A stretch of DNA of 38,364 nucleotides. Source: Rubripirellula sp. (GTDB lineage: Bacteria > Planctomycetota > Planctomycetia > Pirellulales > Pirellulaceae). Position numbers and translations under genes: made by a program. Positions 24,836 to 33,641 of the stretch are shown piece after piece. The stretch lies in contig JARGNK010000059.1 of the NCBI GenBank assembly GCA_029213145.1, positions 1 to 38,364 of the forward strand. Direction: 5' to 3'. Numbering within the stretch: the first letter of the stretch is position 1; each line of letters begins with the position of its first letter. The notes beneath the pieces were generated by a model that was not told the origin of the DNA, made no database searches, and saw only the letters and a program-made list of their open reading frames with translations.

Positions 24836-25320
24836 GTGACGACCTGGAGATTGAACTTCGCGGTGACGAGCACTGGATGGGATATGCTTTGCAACAAGCG
24901 ATTGAAGCGGTTTCTGCCGATGAGGTGCCGGTGGGCGCGGTCATCGTGCGAGATCGGGAGTTGATCGCGGCCGCCGCGAACGGTCGTGAATCCTTATGCG
25001 ATCCCACCGCACATGCTGAGATGATCGCGATCACCCAGGCGGCAGCCGCAATCGGTGATTGGCGATTGGAACGGTGTGCCCTCTATGTCACGCTCGAACC
25101 CTGCGTCATGTGTTCGGGAGCCATTCTGCAATCGCGAATCCCCCGGGTTGTTTATGGGGCAACGGATCCAAAAGGTGGTGCTGTGAGTAGCCTTTTTAGG
25201 CTGCTGGAAGACAAACGATTGAATCACCAGTGCTTAGTGCAGGGGGGCGTGATGGCTGAGCCATGCGGAAGAATCCTGACCGAATTTTTCGCGTCGAAAC
25301 GAGCACTCGGTAAAAAGTGA
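24832..25320 (+). CDS. tadA: tRNA-specific adenosine deaminase
   Basis: TadA converts the wobble adenosine of tRNA-Arg(ACG) to inosine. The 162-residue product has the cytidine-deaminase-fold zinc site: H61 and catalytic E63 in [11 protein letters not shown], and C91 and C94 in [21 protein letters not shown] near residue 30 and [17 protein letters not shown] near 107 are family-typical. Length is normal. It overlaps the end of the upstream secreted-protein gene by 4 bp and has no ribosome-binding site of its own, so its translation probably depends on re-initiation. Confidence 0.95.
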   Translation: MSDDLEIELRGDEHWMGYALQQAIEAVSADEVPVGAVIVRDRELIAAAANGRESLCDPTAHAEMIAITQAAAAIGDWRLERCALYVTLEPCVMCSGAILQSRIPRVVYGATDPKGGAVSSLFRLLEDKRLNHQCLVQGGVMAEPCGRILTEFFASKRALGKK

Positions 25321-25694
25321 GTGGCGAATCTTGCCAAAATTTCGGTCGCATGAGCCGGATCCAAGCCGGTTTGGTGGCAATGGCGTGGGCCCGGATGCCT
25401 CTGAATCCGTGTGAATCGACCGAATAAAGTGGCAATTTGTGCCGGTTTTACAGATTCTCCCTTTTTTGATGTGCAACCAAGCAAACAAACTAAGCCTGAT
25501 TGCATCTTGCGGCCGATACTATCCGCACAACCCAATTTTGTCGGCGTAACAGGCCTTTAAGGCACACACGCATCGAAAGGGCTGGGGTGTAAGCGTCACT
25601 AAATCAAATCTTTGATTCAGTGATTCTGAAATTGCGGAATTCGGCTGGGGGCCGGATTCAAAAGCCAACTAACTGCAAGACGGTGGAACAAGCG
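25321..25694. other. Leader region of the BBP7 barrel gene
   Basis: This 374-bp stretch holds no gene I can support. Near its end are two overlapping inverted repeats: AATCAAA (25602-25608) with TTTGATT (25611-25617), and TTCAG (25616-25620) with CTGAA (25626-25630). They could form an operator or a leader structure for the outer-membrane gene. The frame of the barrel gene is open back to 25620, but the residues before 25695 look non-coding. Confidence 0.4.
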
Positions 25695-26852
25695 ATGTCG
25701 GTACGGAAGCTGACTGCAAGTCTGCTCACAGCCTTAGCCATGCTAAGCGGAGCTACGATGGCACATTCTCAGGAGTATGTGCCAGTCGCCGATCCCTTCG
25801 CGTTCGATCCCGATTTTCGCTGGTTCGAGCCCGTATATAACATGGATCTGGCGGAGATGAAGCCCAAGAAGCGAGCGGCAACCGGCTGGTTTGCCACCTA
25901 TGATCGCTTGTCCCTCTACGGATCCAGGCCCGAGGTTGATGAACCCGGTTCCTCGGAATATCTGTTAGATGAGGGGTGGGGACATCGCTACGAAATCGGA
26001 TTCATGTTGCCAGGCGAAGACAACGGATGGATGTTCAACTGGACCGAGAATGGCGTCAGCGACGTTTTTGCACTTCGCCAGGAACGCTTGAATCGTTTCA
26101 TTGACCCGGAAGAAGGGTTTGATCCAGTGGCTCCACCCTTCGGTGTCGCTGTCCGGCAGATTGAGGACAATAACCCGGGCTACAACTTTCGGTTCTACGA
26201 TGTTGGTGATTCGAATAATGTCGTCAACTACGATAGCTATGAGCTGAACAAGACATGGCGTCTAGAGCCTTACCACTACGGTGGGATCTTAGAGCCAATG
26301 ATTGGTCTCCGTTGGATGCGAATCAACGACTATAACTTCTTCGATACATACCTGAACACAGAGATGAACCCGCCGTTAGCTGGGCCGAACTTTGACGATG
26401 CGGAACAGTTCGACCGGGCTTATGCGAAGACGGATAACGAAATGTTCGGCGGCCAGTTGGGATTCCGATACTTTAAATTCCGCGATCGGTTCATCTTCAG
26501 CAGTGACTTCCGAGCATTCTTCGGGGGTTCCTGGCAAAACTCTGTCTCGGCAGTTACAAGTGAACTGACGATTTACGACGGGAGTGAGGTTGGAGCGACA
26601 GTGGAGCGGATTTTGGTGTCATCGACTGAGCCAATCAACACGCGGAACGAAGAGTTCTTTGTCGGGTTTGACGTCCGCGGCGAGATCGGTTACCAGCTCA
26701 CAAAGATGGTCTCCATTCGCGGCGGTTTCCAAGTCATCGATGTCGCTCGCGGAGTTTGGCGTGGCGGCGAAGGGATTGTTCTCGACGGCGGGGACAACGA
26801 CCAGGACCTGTTGCTCGTTGGAGCAACCTTCGGGATCAACCTAAACCACTAA
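25695..26852 (+). CDS. BBP7-family outer-membrane beta-barrel protein
   Basis: BBP7 (DUF1551) proteins are predicted beta-barrels of unknown function largely restricted to planctomycetes. From the ATG at 25695 the product is 385 residues with a signal peptide (1-25, cut near MAHSQ). The rest is rich in Trp, Tyr, Phe, Asn and Asp and alternates in strand-like stretches: GWGHRYEIGFMLPGEDNGWMFNWT-type segments, YHYGGILEPMIGLRWMRIND, GGQLGFRYFKFRDRFIFSSDFRAFFGG. It ends in a strand (LLLVGATFGINLNH), as barrels do. The motif GWFATYDRLSLYGSRP near the start is family-typical. The gene is followed by a strong terminator, so it is probably a single-gene unit. Confidence 0.85.
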   Translation: MSVRKLTASLLTALAMLSGATMAHSQEYVPVADPFAFDPDFRWFEPVYNMDLAEMKPKKRAATGWFATYDRLSLYGSRPEVDEPGSSEYLLDEGWGHRYEIGFMLPGEDNGWMFNWTENGVSDVFALRQERLNRFIDPEEGFDPVAPPFGVAVRQIEDNNPGYNFRFYDVGDSNNVVNYDSYELNKTWRLEPYHYGGILEPMIGLRWMRINDYNFFDTYLNTEMNPPLAGPNFDDAEQFDRAYAKTDNEMFGGQLGFRYFKFRDRFIFSSDFRAFFGGSWQNSVSAVTSELTIYDGSEVGATVERILVSSTEPINTRNEEFFVGFDVRGEIGYQLTKMVSIRGGFQVIDVARGVWRGGEGIVLDGGDNDQDLLLVGATFGINLNH

Positions 26853-26924
26853 TCGGCATTCCCAGCAGAACGCTGGATCGCAAGCCGATAACGGATGGTC
26901 GGTGATTAGATGGGTTAAATGAAG

Positions 26925-26958
26925 ACGGCCCCGTGGAGAAGGATCTCCACGGGGCCGT
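26925..26958 (+). terminator. Strong intrinsic terminator after the BBP7 gene
   Basis: A perfect 15-bp GC-rich stem (26925-26939 with 26944-26958, loop AGGA) is followed by TTTTAT on the plus strand. It lies 72 bp after the barrel-gene stop and just beyond the end of a convergent small gene, so it may also help stop the opposite transcript. Confidence 0.93.
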
Positions 26959-26985
26959 TTTATGTTTCGATCGGTGATTCGTTTG

Positions 26986-27183
26986 CTAGTCTTTCGCCAG
27001 CAGTGTTCGCAACTCTTCCAGCTCAACCGTCAATCGATGCCTGAGAGGACTCTCTGGCCGAAGTTCATCCTCGAGTAACTCTTCTGCCTTGTCGAAGGTT
27101 TCTTCATCCCGTTTTGGATCATTCATCAGGGCGCGAAACATCGATTCAACGGTGGACTCAGTAAGCAAAGCAATCTCCTCCAT
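26986..27183 (-). CDS. Small acidic helical hypothetical protein
   Basis: From the ATG at 27183 the product is 65 residues, acidic and almost wholly helical (MEEIALLTESTVESMFRALM, later DKAEELLEDEL and VELEELRTLL). No membrane segment, signal peptide or known motif is visible. It has no clear ribosome-binding site, and the frame stays open to 27228. Helix-friendly composition in this frame and a position flush against the terminator argue that it is real. Function unknown; a protein-binding role is only a guess. Confidence 0.5.
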   Translation of the reverse strand: MEEIALLTESTVESMFRALMNDPKRDEETFDKAEELLEDELRPESPLRHRLTVELEELRTLLAKD

Positions 27184-27343
27184 CAGGTGTCGCTTGGGGC
27201 CATGCCGGGGGTATCGCCGGAGAGGCACCGGATCCCCTTACAATAGATAAATTCAACTCCCCGATTTTAGAGCAGACGGTTTTAGGCACAAGTAGTAAAA
27301 GGCGTAACTGTTCAGGCTGAATGTTCAGGGATCCCGAATCCGC

Positions 27344-30300
27344 TCACGTAGGTCCGGCTTTAGGTCCTTCTGTGCTCGCCTTGAGTTGCTGAGGGGCGTA
27401 ACCTAAATCAAGCATGTGAGCGGCTACCCGACCCGCTGTAAAGCGAATTTGCGATTCGCTGTGCTCGCTGGTGATGAAAAAACGCAGTCTTGCAGACGAT
27501 TCATCGACCGCCGGGTAGAGAATTGGTTGAACGTTAATCCCGTCTGCTTTCAGACGATTAGACAAACGTAGCGCCACCATCGAGTTTCCTGTGATGACGG
27601 GAACGACTGGTGTTTGATGGCTGTCACCGGTGTCTAAGCCTGAGTCACGGCAGAGAGTTAAGAATAGCTCGCTCCGTTCACGAAGTCGCTGGACCCGCTC
27701 GGGTTCATGATCGAGGGTTTTCAGGGCCGCCAACGCGGCGGCGACTTGAGCAGGAGGCATTCCAACGGAGAAGACGAATCCTGGTGCGGTATACCGCAGC
27801 AGTTCAATCAAAGCATCACTCCCGGCGATATAACCGCCGCAGGACGCAGCCGACTTGCTGAGTGTGCCCATCCAAATGTCGACACCTCGTGCGTCCATTC
27901 CAAAATGTTCCGCCATTCCGTGACCGGTAGCACCCATCGTTCCCAAACTATGGGCTTCGTCAACCATCAACAATGCCTGGTGGCGTTTTTTAACCTCGAC
28001 GAATTCTGGCACATTTGAGAAGTCGCCATCCATGCTGTAGACGCCCTCAATGGCAATCAACACACGGCGGTAGTTGGACCGAACCTCAGCGAGCATCCGA
28101 TCCAAAGCTTCATAATCATTGTGCGGGAATGGACGCCGTCGCGCCCCAGAAAGCAGTGCGCCTTGAACGATGCTATTGTGCGCTAACGAATCGTGGACAA
28201 TTAAATCACCGGCACCCACCAGGTGGCCGATCGTAGTTTCGTTGGTTGCGTGTCCACCGACCATGAGGATTGCGTTATCGACACCGATCCAATCGGCAAT
28301 TGCCCGCTCGAGTTGCCCGTGGATCGGTTTCTCACCTGAAACCAATCGACTCGCAGAGACGCTTGTTCCGTATTTGGTGACAGCCTCCGTCGCTGCCTGA
28401 TTCACCGCCTGATGCCCGCTTAAGCCCAAGTAATTGTAGCTGGCAAAGCTAATCAACTCTTTTCCATTGACGAGTGTCGTATCCCGAACGGTGTTCTCAT
28501 GGACGGTGAAGTATGGGTTGGGTACGCCCGTCATCATCATCTGCCGCATGGTTGCCTTGAGCCGTCTGTATTCCGCGAATTGTTCGACAGAGTCCTCGGG
28601 CTCAACGGTTTCAGTGGCGGCTTCGGTACCGGTTCGGTCAGCAGCGGTGGGTTCTCCGGTTGTCGTGATTCCAGCCTTTATAAATTCTTCGGCTCGCGCC
28701 TCCCCGCCGGGCGGGAGATAGCGTTCGATGGCTAATGCGGTTTGGCCGATCGTTTCGATTTCGTCGAGCACTTGTTCTGGGAATCGTCCGCCGAAAGTTC
28801 GCTCCAAACTGCGAGCTATCTCCAATCGCTCTAAGGAATCGAGTCCCAAATCGAGCACAATATTCGTATCGAGTGTTAAATGAGTAGCACGCTCACCCGC
28901 AATATGCTCAACGTGCAATTTAATGGCTTGGACAACGGCTGGGTTAACATCTTCTTCGGAAATCAACCCGGTTTTTCCCCCGGCTGCAGCTGCCTGCATC
29001 ATCGCCTGGCCGTTCGGTTTCCAACTGCTGTTTTCCAGCTCTTCCCAGCGGACCCACTTGGCGATCGTTTTAAGATCGCCATCTCGAACCGCATGTAGGC
29101 AAGCATTTCGCTGGATTTTTCCGCTGCTGGTCTTTGGGACGCTACTATTGCGAACCAAATAAACGGCGTCGGGTGGTAGTTCATGCTCGGCGGTGACAGC
29201 GCGGCGGATCGCCTGCAGGTGGGAATCCCAATCGACGTTGCGTGTTCGGACTGTTTCGGCCACAACGACCAGCTGTTCGCGGCCGTCATCGTCCATTGCG
29301 AAGGCTCCTACGGAGCCTGCTTGTACGATATCGCTGGCGCGTTCTACCGTTTCTTCGATGTCCTGTGGATAGCGATTGACCCCACGAACGATGATCATGT
29401 CCTTCAAGCGGCCTGAAACATACAGCTGCCCCTTAAAGAGAAAGCCGAGGTCACCGGTTCGCAAAAATGGACCATCGCCACTCACTGTGAACGCTTGAAA
29501 ACTCTGCTCGGTCGCCTCGGTTCGCTTGTAGTACCCCAAGCCCACCGACGGGCTTTGCACCCAGATCTCGCCGATTGAATCGTTTGGCAGTTGTTCTCGC
29601 GTTTCAGGATCAACGATGATCACGGTTTCCTCGGGCAAGATCGCGCCGGTTCCGACCAATTGGCGGCTCGATTCATGATCTGCGGGGACTGGACGAACGA
29701 TTTTTTCATCCAGGCTGGTGCGATCAAAAGATGTGACGACTGGACGAGTTTCTGCAGGACCGCCGGTCACAATCAAAGTTGTTTCCGCCATACCGTAACA
29801 AGGCAGATTTGCAGCGCGTTTGAATCCATACGGGGCAAACCGCTCTTCAAAAGCATCCAAGGTACTCGCTCGAATCGGCTCGGCCCCATTGAAAGCGATT
29901 TCCCAGCCAGAGAGGTCAACCCCCTGCATCTCATGATCTGAAATCTTGTCCACGCACAACTGATAGGCGAAGTTGGGGCCCCCGGATATGGTGACGCCGT
30001 ATCGCGAAATGCCCTGGAGCCAACGAGCAGGACGTTGCAGAAACGTCATTGGGCTTGTTAGCACATCTAGCCTACCGATGAACATCGGCATTAGCACACC
30101 ACCCACCAAGCCCATGTCGTGGTAGGTGGGCAGCCAACTCATTCCGCAAACGTTCTGCTGCGGCTCGAAAGCGTGCAAAATTAGCTTGCTGTTCGCAATT
30201 AAGTTGGCATGACTTAGCATCACGCCTTTAGGAGAGCCGGTCGATCCCGACGTGTACTGCAGCAAAGCGAGAGAATCTGCTCGCTGTTTCGGGCGACGCC

Positions 30301-30799
30301 ACTTCGACGCGTCACGGCAGCTTGGCGAATCGGTTCCCAGCAACTGAACGCCGATCAGGTCATCATGCCGCTGATCACCAGTCAGCTGTTCTACCACGGT
30401 CTGTGTAGACAGTGCCCAACGGGCGTCCGCATCGACCACGATTGAACGGATACGTGACGCTTTACGGTTCCTTCGCGGCGGATAAGCTGGGACAGCAATG
30501 GCCCCTGCGGCGTGACAGGCGAAAAAACCGATTACAAATTCTAGCCCAGGCGGGTAAAGCAGTAGAACGCGATCACCAGTCCGCAGCCGGCAGCGTTTCT
30601 GAAGATAACCCGCGAGAGCACGTACCTCGGACCATAATTCGGCGTAGGTAATTCGATCTTCCACCGTTTCTACATCGGTGAATATGTAGGCGGTCTCATC
30701 GCCCCGATGTTCCGCCCAATGTTCCAAGACCGAAATGAAATGGTCGTCAGGGGGTATCTGGTCGTCGAAATACTGCTGCAAGTTCACGGAGGCCGTCAC
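27344..30799 (-). CDS. Trifunctional fatty-acyl-AMP ligase / acyl carrier protein / alpha-oxoamine synthase
   Basis: The 1151-residue protein joins three units. Residues about 20-590 form an FAAL-type AMP ligase: LLQYTSGSTGSPKGVML (P-loop at 183-192), YGMAETT, FLRTGDLG, SGRLKDMIIVRGVN and the C-terminal lysine motif PKTSSGKIQR. Residues about 615-695 form an acyl carrier protein, with S655 in LGLDSLERLE as the phosphopantetheine site. Residues about 735-1135 form an alpha-oxoamine synthase (BioF/KBL/SPT family): NYLGLSGH, DEAH at 947-950 and the PLP lysine K982 in GTLSKSAASCGGYIAG. Predicted reaction: a fatty acid is adenylated, loaded on the ACP, then condensed with an amino acid with loss of CO2 to give an alpha-aminoketone lipid. 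A phosphopantetheinyl transferase is needed in trans. The start is GTG; another in-frame GTG lies 12 nt downstream. Confidence 0.93.
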   Translation of the reverse strand: MTASVNLQQYFDDQIPPDDHFISVLEHWAEHRGDETAYIFTDVETVEDRITYAELWSEVRALAGYLQKRCRLRTGDRVLLLYPPGLEFVIGFFACHAAGAIAVPAYPPRRNRKASRIRSIVVDADARWALSTQTVVEQLTGDQRHDDLIGVQLLGTDSPSCRDASKWRRPKQRADSLALLQYTSGSTGSPKGVMLSHANLIANSKLILHAFEPQQNVCGMSWLPTYHDMGLVGGVLMPMFIGRLDVLTSPMTFLQRPARWLQGISRYGVTISGGPNFAYQLCVDKISDHEMQGVDLSGWEIAFNGAEPIRASTLDAFEERFAPYGFKRAANLPCYGMAETTLIVTGGPAETRPVVTSFDRTSLDEKIVRPVPADHESSRQLVGTGAILPEETVIIVDPETREQLPNDSIGEIWVQSPSVGLGYYKRTEATEQSFQAFTVSGDGPFLRTGDLGFLFKGQLYVSGRLKDMIIVRGVNRYPQDIEETVERASDIVQAGSVGAFAMDDDGREQLVVVAETVRTRNVDWDSHLQAIRRAVTAEHELPPDAVYLVRNSSVPKTSSGKIQRNACLHAVRDGDLKTIAKWVRWEELENSSWKPNGQAMMQAAAAGGKTGLISEEDVNPAVVQAIKLHVEHIAGERATHLTLDTNIVLDLGLDSLERLEIARSLERTFGGRFPEQVLDEIETIGQTALAIERYLPPGGEARAEEFIKAGITTTGEPTAADRTGTEAATETVEPEDSVEQFAEYRRLKATMRQMMMTGVPNPYFTVHENTVRDTTLVNGKELISFASYNYLGLSGHQAVNQAATEAVTKYGTSVSASRLVSGEKPIHGQLERAIADWIGVDNAILMVGGHATNETTIGHLVGAGDLIVHDSLAHNSIVQGALLSGARRRPFPHNDYEALDRMLAEVRSNYRRVLIAIEGVYSMDGDFSNVPEFVEVKKRHQALLMVDEAHSLGTMGATGHGMAEHFGMDARGVDIWMGTLSKSAASCGGYIAGSDALIELLRYTAPGFVFSVGMPPAQVAAALAALKTLDHEPERVQRLRERSELFLTLCRDSGLDTGDSHQTPVVPVITGNSMVALRLSNRLKADGINVQPILYPAVDESSARLRFFITSEHSESQIRFTAGRVAAHMLDLGYAPQQLKASTEGPKAGPT

Positions 30800-30810
30800 T
30801 GCCCTACGAG

Positions 30811-30842
30811 AAAATAAAAACGCTCGGGAGCTAAATTCCCGA
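30811..30842 (-). terminator. Terminator-like hairpin and T-run in the leader of the FAAL-ACP-AOS gene
   Basis: Read on the minus strand, TCGGGA and TCCCGA form a 6-bp stem with a 7-nt loop (30824-30842). After three bases comes TTTTTATTTT (30820-30811), about 11 nt before the GTG start. No minus-strand gene lies upstream within the 281-bp divergent gap, so this would act on the gene's own transcript as an attenuator, or be fortuitous. Confidence 0.4.
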
Positions 30843-31080
30843 CGCTAAATTCCAAACCCTGTCCCTCACTCACTTGAAGGACTTTCCAGATCCGTCTATT
30901 TGACCGCGACCGGACCCTTTAAGCTGTTATCGGGAGGTGACATCGCAAACCCGGTCAAATCCCGCTTCAAGTTCTAAGGATAACGAACCGTTCAACGAAT
31001 CACTGTGAGAGGCTAAAAAATCTTACTTCTCAAAGGATTCGTCATATTCCCTTCTTACCTCATTGTTCCCATAACCGATC

Positions 31081-32475
31081 ATGACAAACGCCCCCTCCGA
31101 TGGAGTGATGCCGACTCGACAGCCCCAAGCGTTTGAGGGACGGGCCGAAGCCCTCGTCGATCGCGTCGTCAATCGACTCGACCCCCATGGCAACATTCTA
31201 CTCGGCACGACCTGGGATGAGGCTTCAAGTGCTGTCCAAAGGGGCGATATAGAAGCCGTCCGCAAAATTTGTGGGCAGTTTGCGATCTGTGAGCAGGCCG
31301 GCCGCACTATTCGGATGGCCCGTTCGATCGGTCGGCCGATGCGATATTTTCTTGCGAAGAGAGCGGCCGGTCCCGCTCTAATCGTGGCCGAGCGGATGGA
31401 CGAAATCGTGGCTGCGCTTGAGGAAGAAGGTTTAGCGGATCAATTCCATCCGTCTTACACGCGGATGGTCCCTGCTCATCATTTGCTGGAACTGCAACTG
31501 GTTGGTTGTCCCGATCCAAATCCAACGTTAACCCGCTATTTTGCCCCACCTCGGAACCGACTTCCCGCCGATATCGAAACTATCGGGACCCAATACATCG
31601 GTCGCCTCGCGGAGGCCTGCGACAGCTGGCTAGAAACGATTCCTGCCGAAGAACCGATTGGTGTTCTCTTCAGCGGCGGGATCGATAGTGGCAGCGTCCT
31701 GATCGTGCTCGATTTTTTGATTCGGCGACGCGGGCTCTCTCCGTCGCGTCTGAAAGCTTTCACCCTGGCCGCTGGTGATCAATCGACCGACAGCTTGCAA
31801 GCGACCCAATTCCTGCGACAAATTGACCGAGAAATTTATCTGGAAATGATCCAGGTTGCACCGCAATCCATCTCCTGGCGCGACGCAATTCGGGTCATTG
31901 AAGATTACAAACCGCTGGATGTTCAATCCGCCACCATGGGACTTGCACTGCTGAGCGAGGTTCGAAAGAGGTATCCCGAATGGAAATTCCTAATCGACGG
32001 AGATGGCGGAGATGAGAACTTGAAAGACTACCCAATCGAGGAGAATCCTGAGCTGACCATCCGAAGTGTGCTCGGAAACCGGATGTTGTACCAAGAAGGT
32101 TGGGGCGTAGACGCTGTCAAGCATTCACTTGTTTATAGCGGTGGGCAAAGTCGAGGTCATGTTCGAACCAGTGCACCGGCGACGAACCTGGGATTTCTTG
32201 GGTTCAGTCCTTATGCACTTCCAGATGTGATCGAGATTGCTGAAGCGATTCCGTTTGTTGATTTGACTGATTGGGATCACCAACGACTTTACCAATTAAA
32301 AGGTGATATCGTAGCGGCGGGAGTCAAAGCGATTACGGGCGTTGAGATGCCAGTATTTCCTAAGCAGCGTTTTCAACGAGGGGCGGCCAACGAATCAACT
32401 TTTGAGCAACTCTTCCCTCAGAACGATCAAGAATATCGTCATGCGTTTGACGCGATTTTCGAGCGTAAGTCTTGA
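31081..32475 (+). CDS. Asparagine-synthetase-like ATP-dependent amidotransferase/cyclase lacking the catalytic Cys
   Basis: The 464-residue product has a clear C-terminal asparagine-synthase domain (about 165-450). Its PP-loop is VLFSGGIDSGS (SGGIDS at 198-203) and its acidic motif is LIDGDGGDEN at 305-313, both needed to adenylate a carboxylate. The N-terminal 160 residues follow the outline of a class II glutaminase domain (GQFAICEQ near 65, GRPMRYFLA near 84), but there is no Cys at position 2. An in-frame stop at 31072 rules out an upstream start supplying one. So it cannot use glutamine in the normal way; it resembles ammonia-dependent or beta-lactam-synthetase-like enzymes. It is divergent from the FAAL-ACP-AOS gene across 281 bp. 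Confidence 0.85.
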   Translation: MTNAPSDGVMPTRQPQAFEGRAEALVDRVVNRLDPHGNILLGTTWDEASSAVQRGDIEAVRKICGQFAICEQAGRTIRMARSIGRPMRYFLAKRAAGPALIVAERMDEIVAALEEEGLADQFHPSYTRMVPAHHLLELQLVGCPDPNPTLTRYFAPPRNRLPADIETIGTQYIGRLAEACDSWLETIPAEEPIGVLFSGGIDSGSVLIVLDFLIRRRGLSPSRLKAFTLAAGDQSTDSLQATQFLRQIDREIYLEMIQVAPQSISWRDAIRVIEDYKPLDVQSATMGLALLSEVRKRYPEWKFLIDGDGGDENLKDYPIEENPELTIRSVLGNRMLYQEGWGVDAVKHSLVYSGGQSRGHVRTSAPATNLGFLGFSPYALPDVIEIAEAIPFVDLTDWDHQRLYQLKGDIVAAGVKAITGVEMPVFPKQRFQRGAANESTFEQLFPQNDQEYRHAFDAIFERKS

Positions 32476-32711
32476 AAGAGTGGTTCCCAACGGTTGCAGG
32501 TCTTGATGAAAGTATTTTCAGCTCAGCCCGTCAGGATGCTGGCACATCATGGTTGTATAACGAAACTTTTGGCCCTTGCTTACGGAAAAGCGAGGCAGTT
32601 GCAAAAAGGAGAATGAAGTTCTACTTTAGGCCACGGGTGTTCTGGATTTGATCTGTAAGCGGCGAAGAACCACGCTATGCATTCATAATCAATCCTTCGC
32701 TTATTGCCTCG

Positions 32712-33641
32712 ATGGCTGATGCAATCATGCACGAAGACGGAAACGAAAACATAGACGAAGAAGGCGACGAGAACGATACTGTCGATGAGTTGCCACAGTA
32801 CGTTGCGCCTACTTGTGATGCGCCTGAAGTAGTGGAGGACTCCGAAGTTGAAATCGCAGCCCTCACCCACCCAGGATTGGTTCGGGAAAAAAACGAAGAT
32901 CATTACGCTGTGCTGCGACGCTATCGATCTTCTGCGGTCGTCGCGAGTAGCCTGCAGGGTGAGCAGTTGCCAGGGAATGAGGAAGTTGCCACTTGGCTGC
33001 TAATTGTCGCTGATGGATTGGGCGGACACACGTCGGGTGAAGTCGCAAGCGCGACAGCCATTAACGCCATTATCTCGCTGTCAAACAAGGTCAGCAGCTG
33101 GATTATGCGTCCGTCTGAGGATGAATTTTCTGAACGCGTCAAGTTGTATGCGGATGCGATTCAAGCGGCCCTTCGTGATATGTCTGAGCAAAATCCGGCG
33201 TTGGCCGGCATGGCAACGACAATCACTTCTGTTTATTTGTGCGGTGATCAAGCATTGGTTGTAAACGTTGGTGATTCACGTGCCTATCTTTTGCGTGATC
33301 AAACGATCCAGCAAATCACGGATGACCATACGATCGCAAGACAACTGCAACGCAAGGGCGTAAGTAAATCCGCGACGAAGCGTTTCCGAAACTTGGTGAC
33401 GCGATCTTTCAACACGGATGCATCAAAAGTTGAATTTGACATTTTTCATTTACACTTGCAACCGGAAGACCAGTTGCTGCTTTGCAGTGATGGGTTGAAT
33501 GACATGGTCGAAGACGATTTGATTTTGCAGGAAATGTCTCGCGCAGGATCCCCGCAAGAAGCTTGCAAATCCCTCGTGCTTGCTGCGTTGGAAGCTGGTG
33601 GTCGTGACAACGTCACCACCGTGCTCGCTCGAATCAATTGA
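32712..33641 (+). CDS. PP2C-type serine/threonine protein phosphatase
   Basis: The 309-residue protein has an acidic, probably disordered N-terminal tail (1-45) and a PP2C catalytic domain. The manganese/magnesium-binding acids are in place: E62-D63 in VREKNEDHY, D101-G102 in VADGLGGHTSGE, D260 in LLLCSDGLNDMV and D299 in GGRDNVTTVLA. GMATTITSV and VVNVGDSRAYLLRD complete the family pattern. It has no membrane segment, so it is a cytoplasmic PstP/Stp-like phosphatase. No Ser/Thr kinase gene is adjacent, although planctomycetes carry many. It might act on the STAS protein at 37109, but that is speculative. Confidence 0.93.
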   Translation: MADAIMHEDGNENIDEEGDENDTVDELPQYVAPTCDAPEVVEDSEVEIAALTHPGLVREKNEDHYAVLRRYRSSAVVASSLQGEQLPGNEEVATWLLIVADGLGGHTSGEVASATAINAIISLSNKVSSWIMRPSEDEFSERVKLYADAIQAALRDMSEQNPALAGMATTITSVYLCGDQALVVNVGDSRAYLLRDQTIQQITDDHTIARQLQRKGVSKSATKRFRNLVTRSFNTDASKVEFDIFHLHLQPEDQLLLCSDGLNDMVEDDLILQEMSRAGSPQEACKSLVLAALEAGGRDNVTTVLARIN

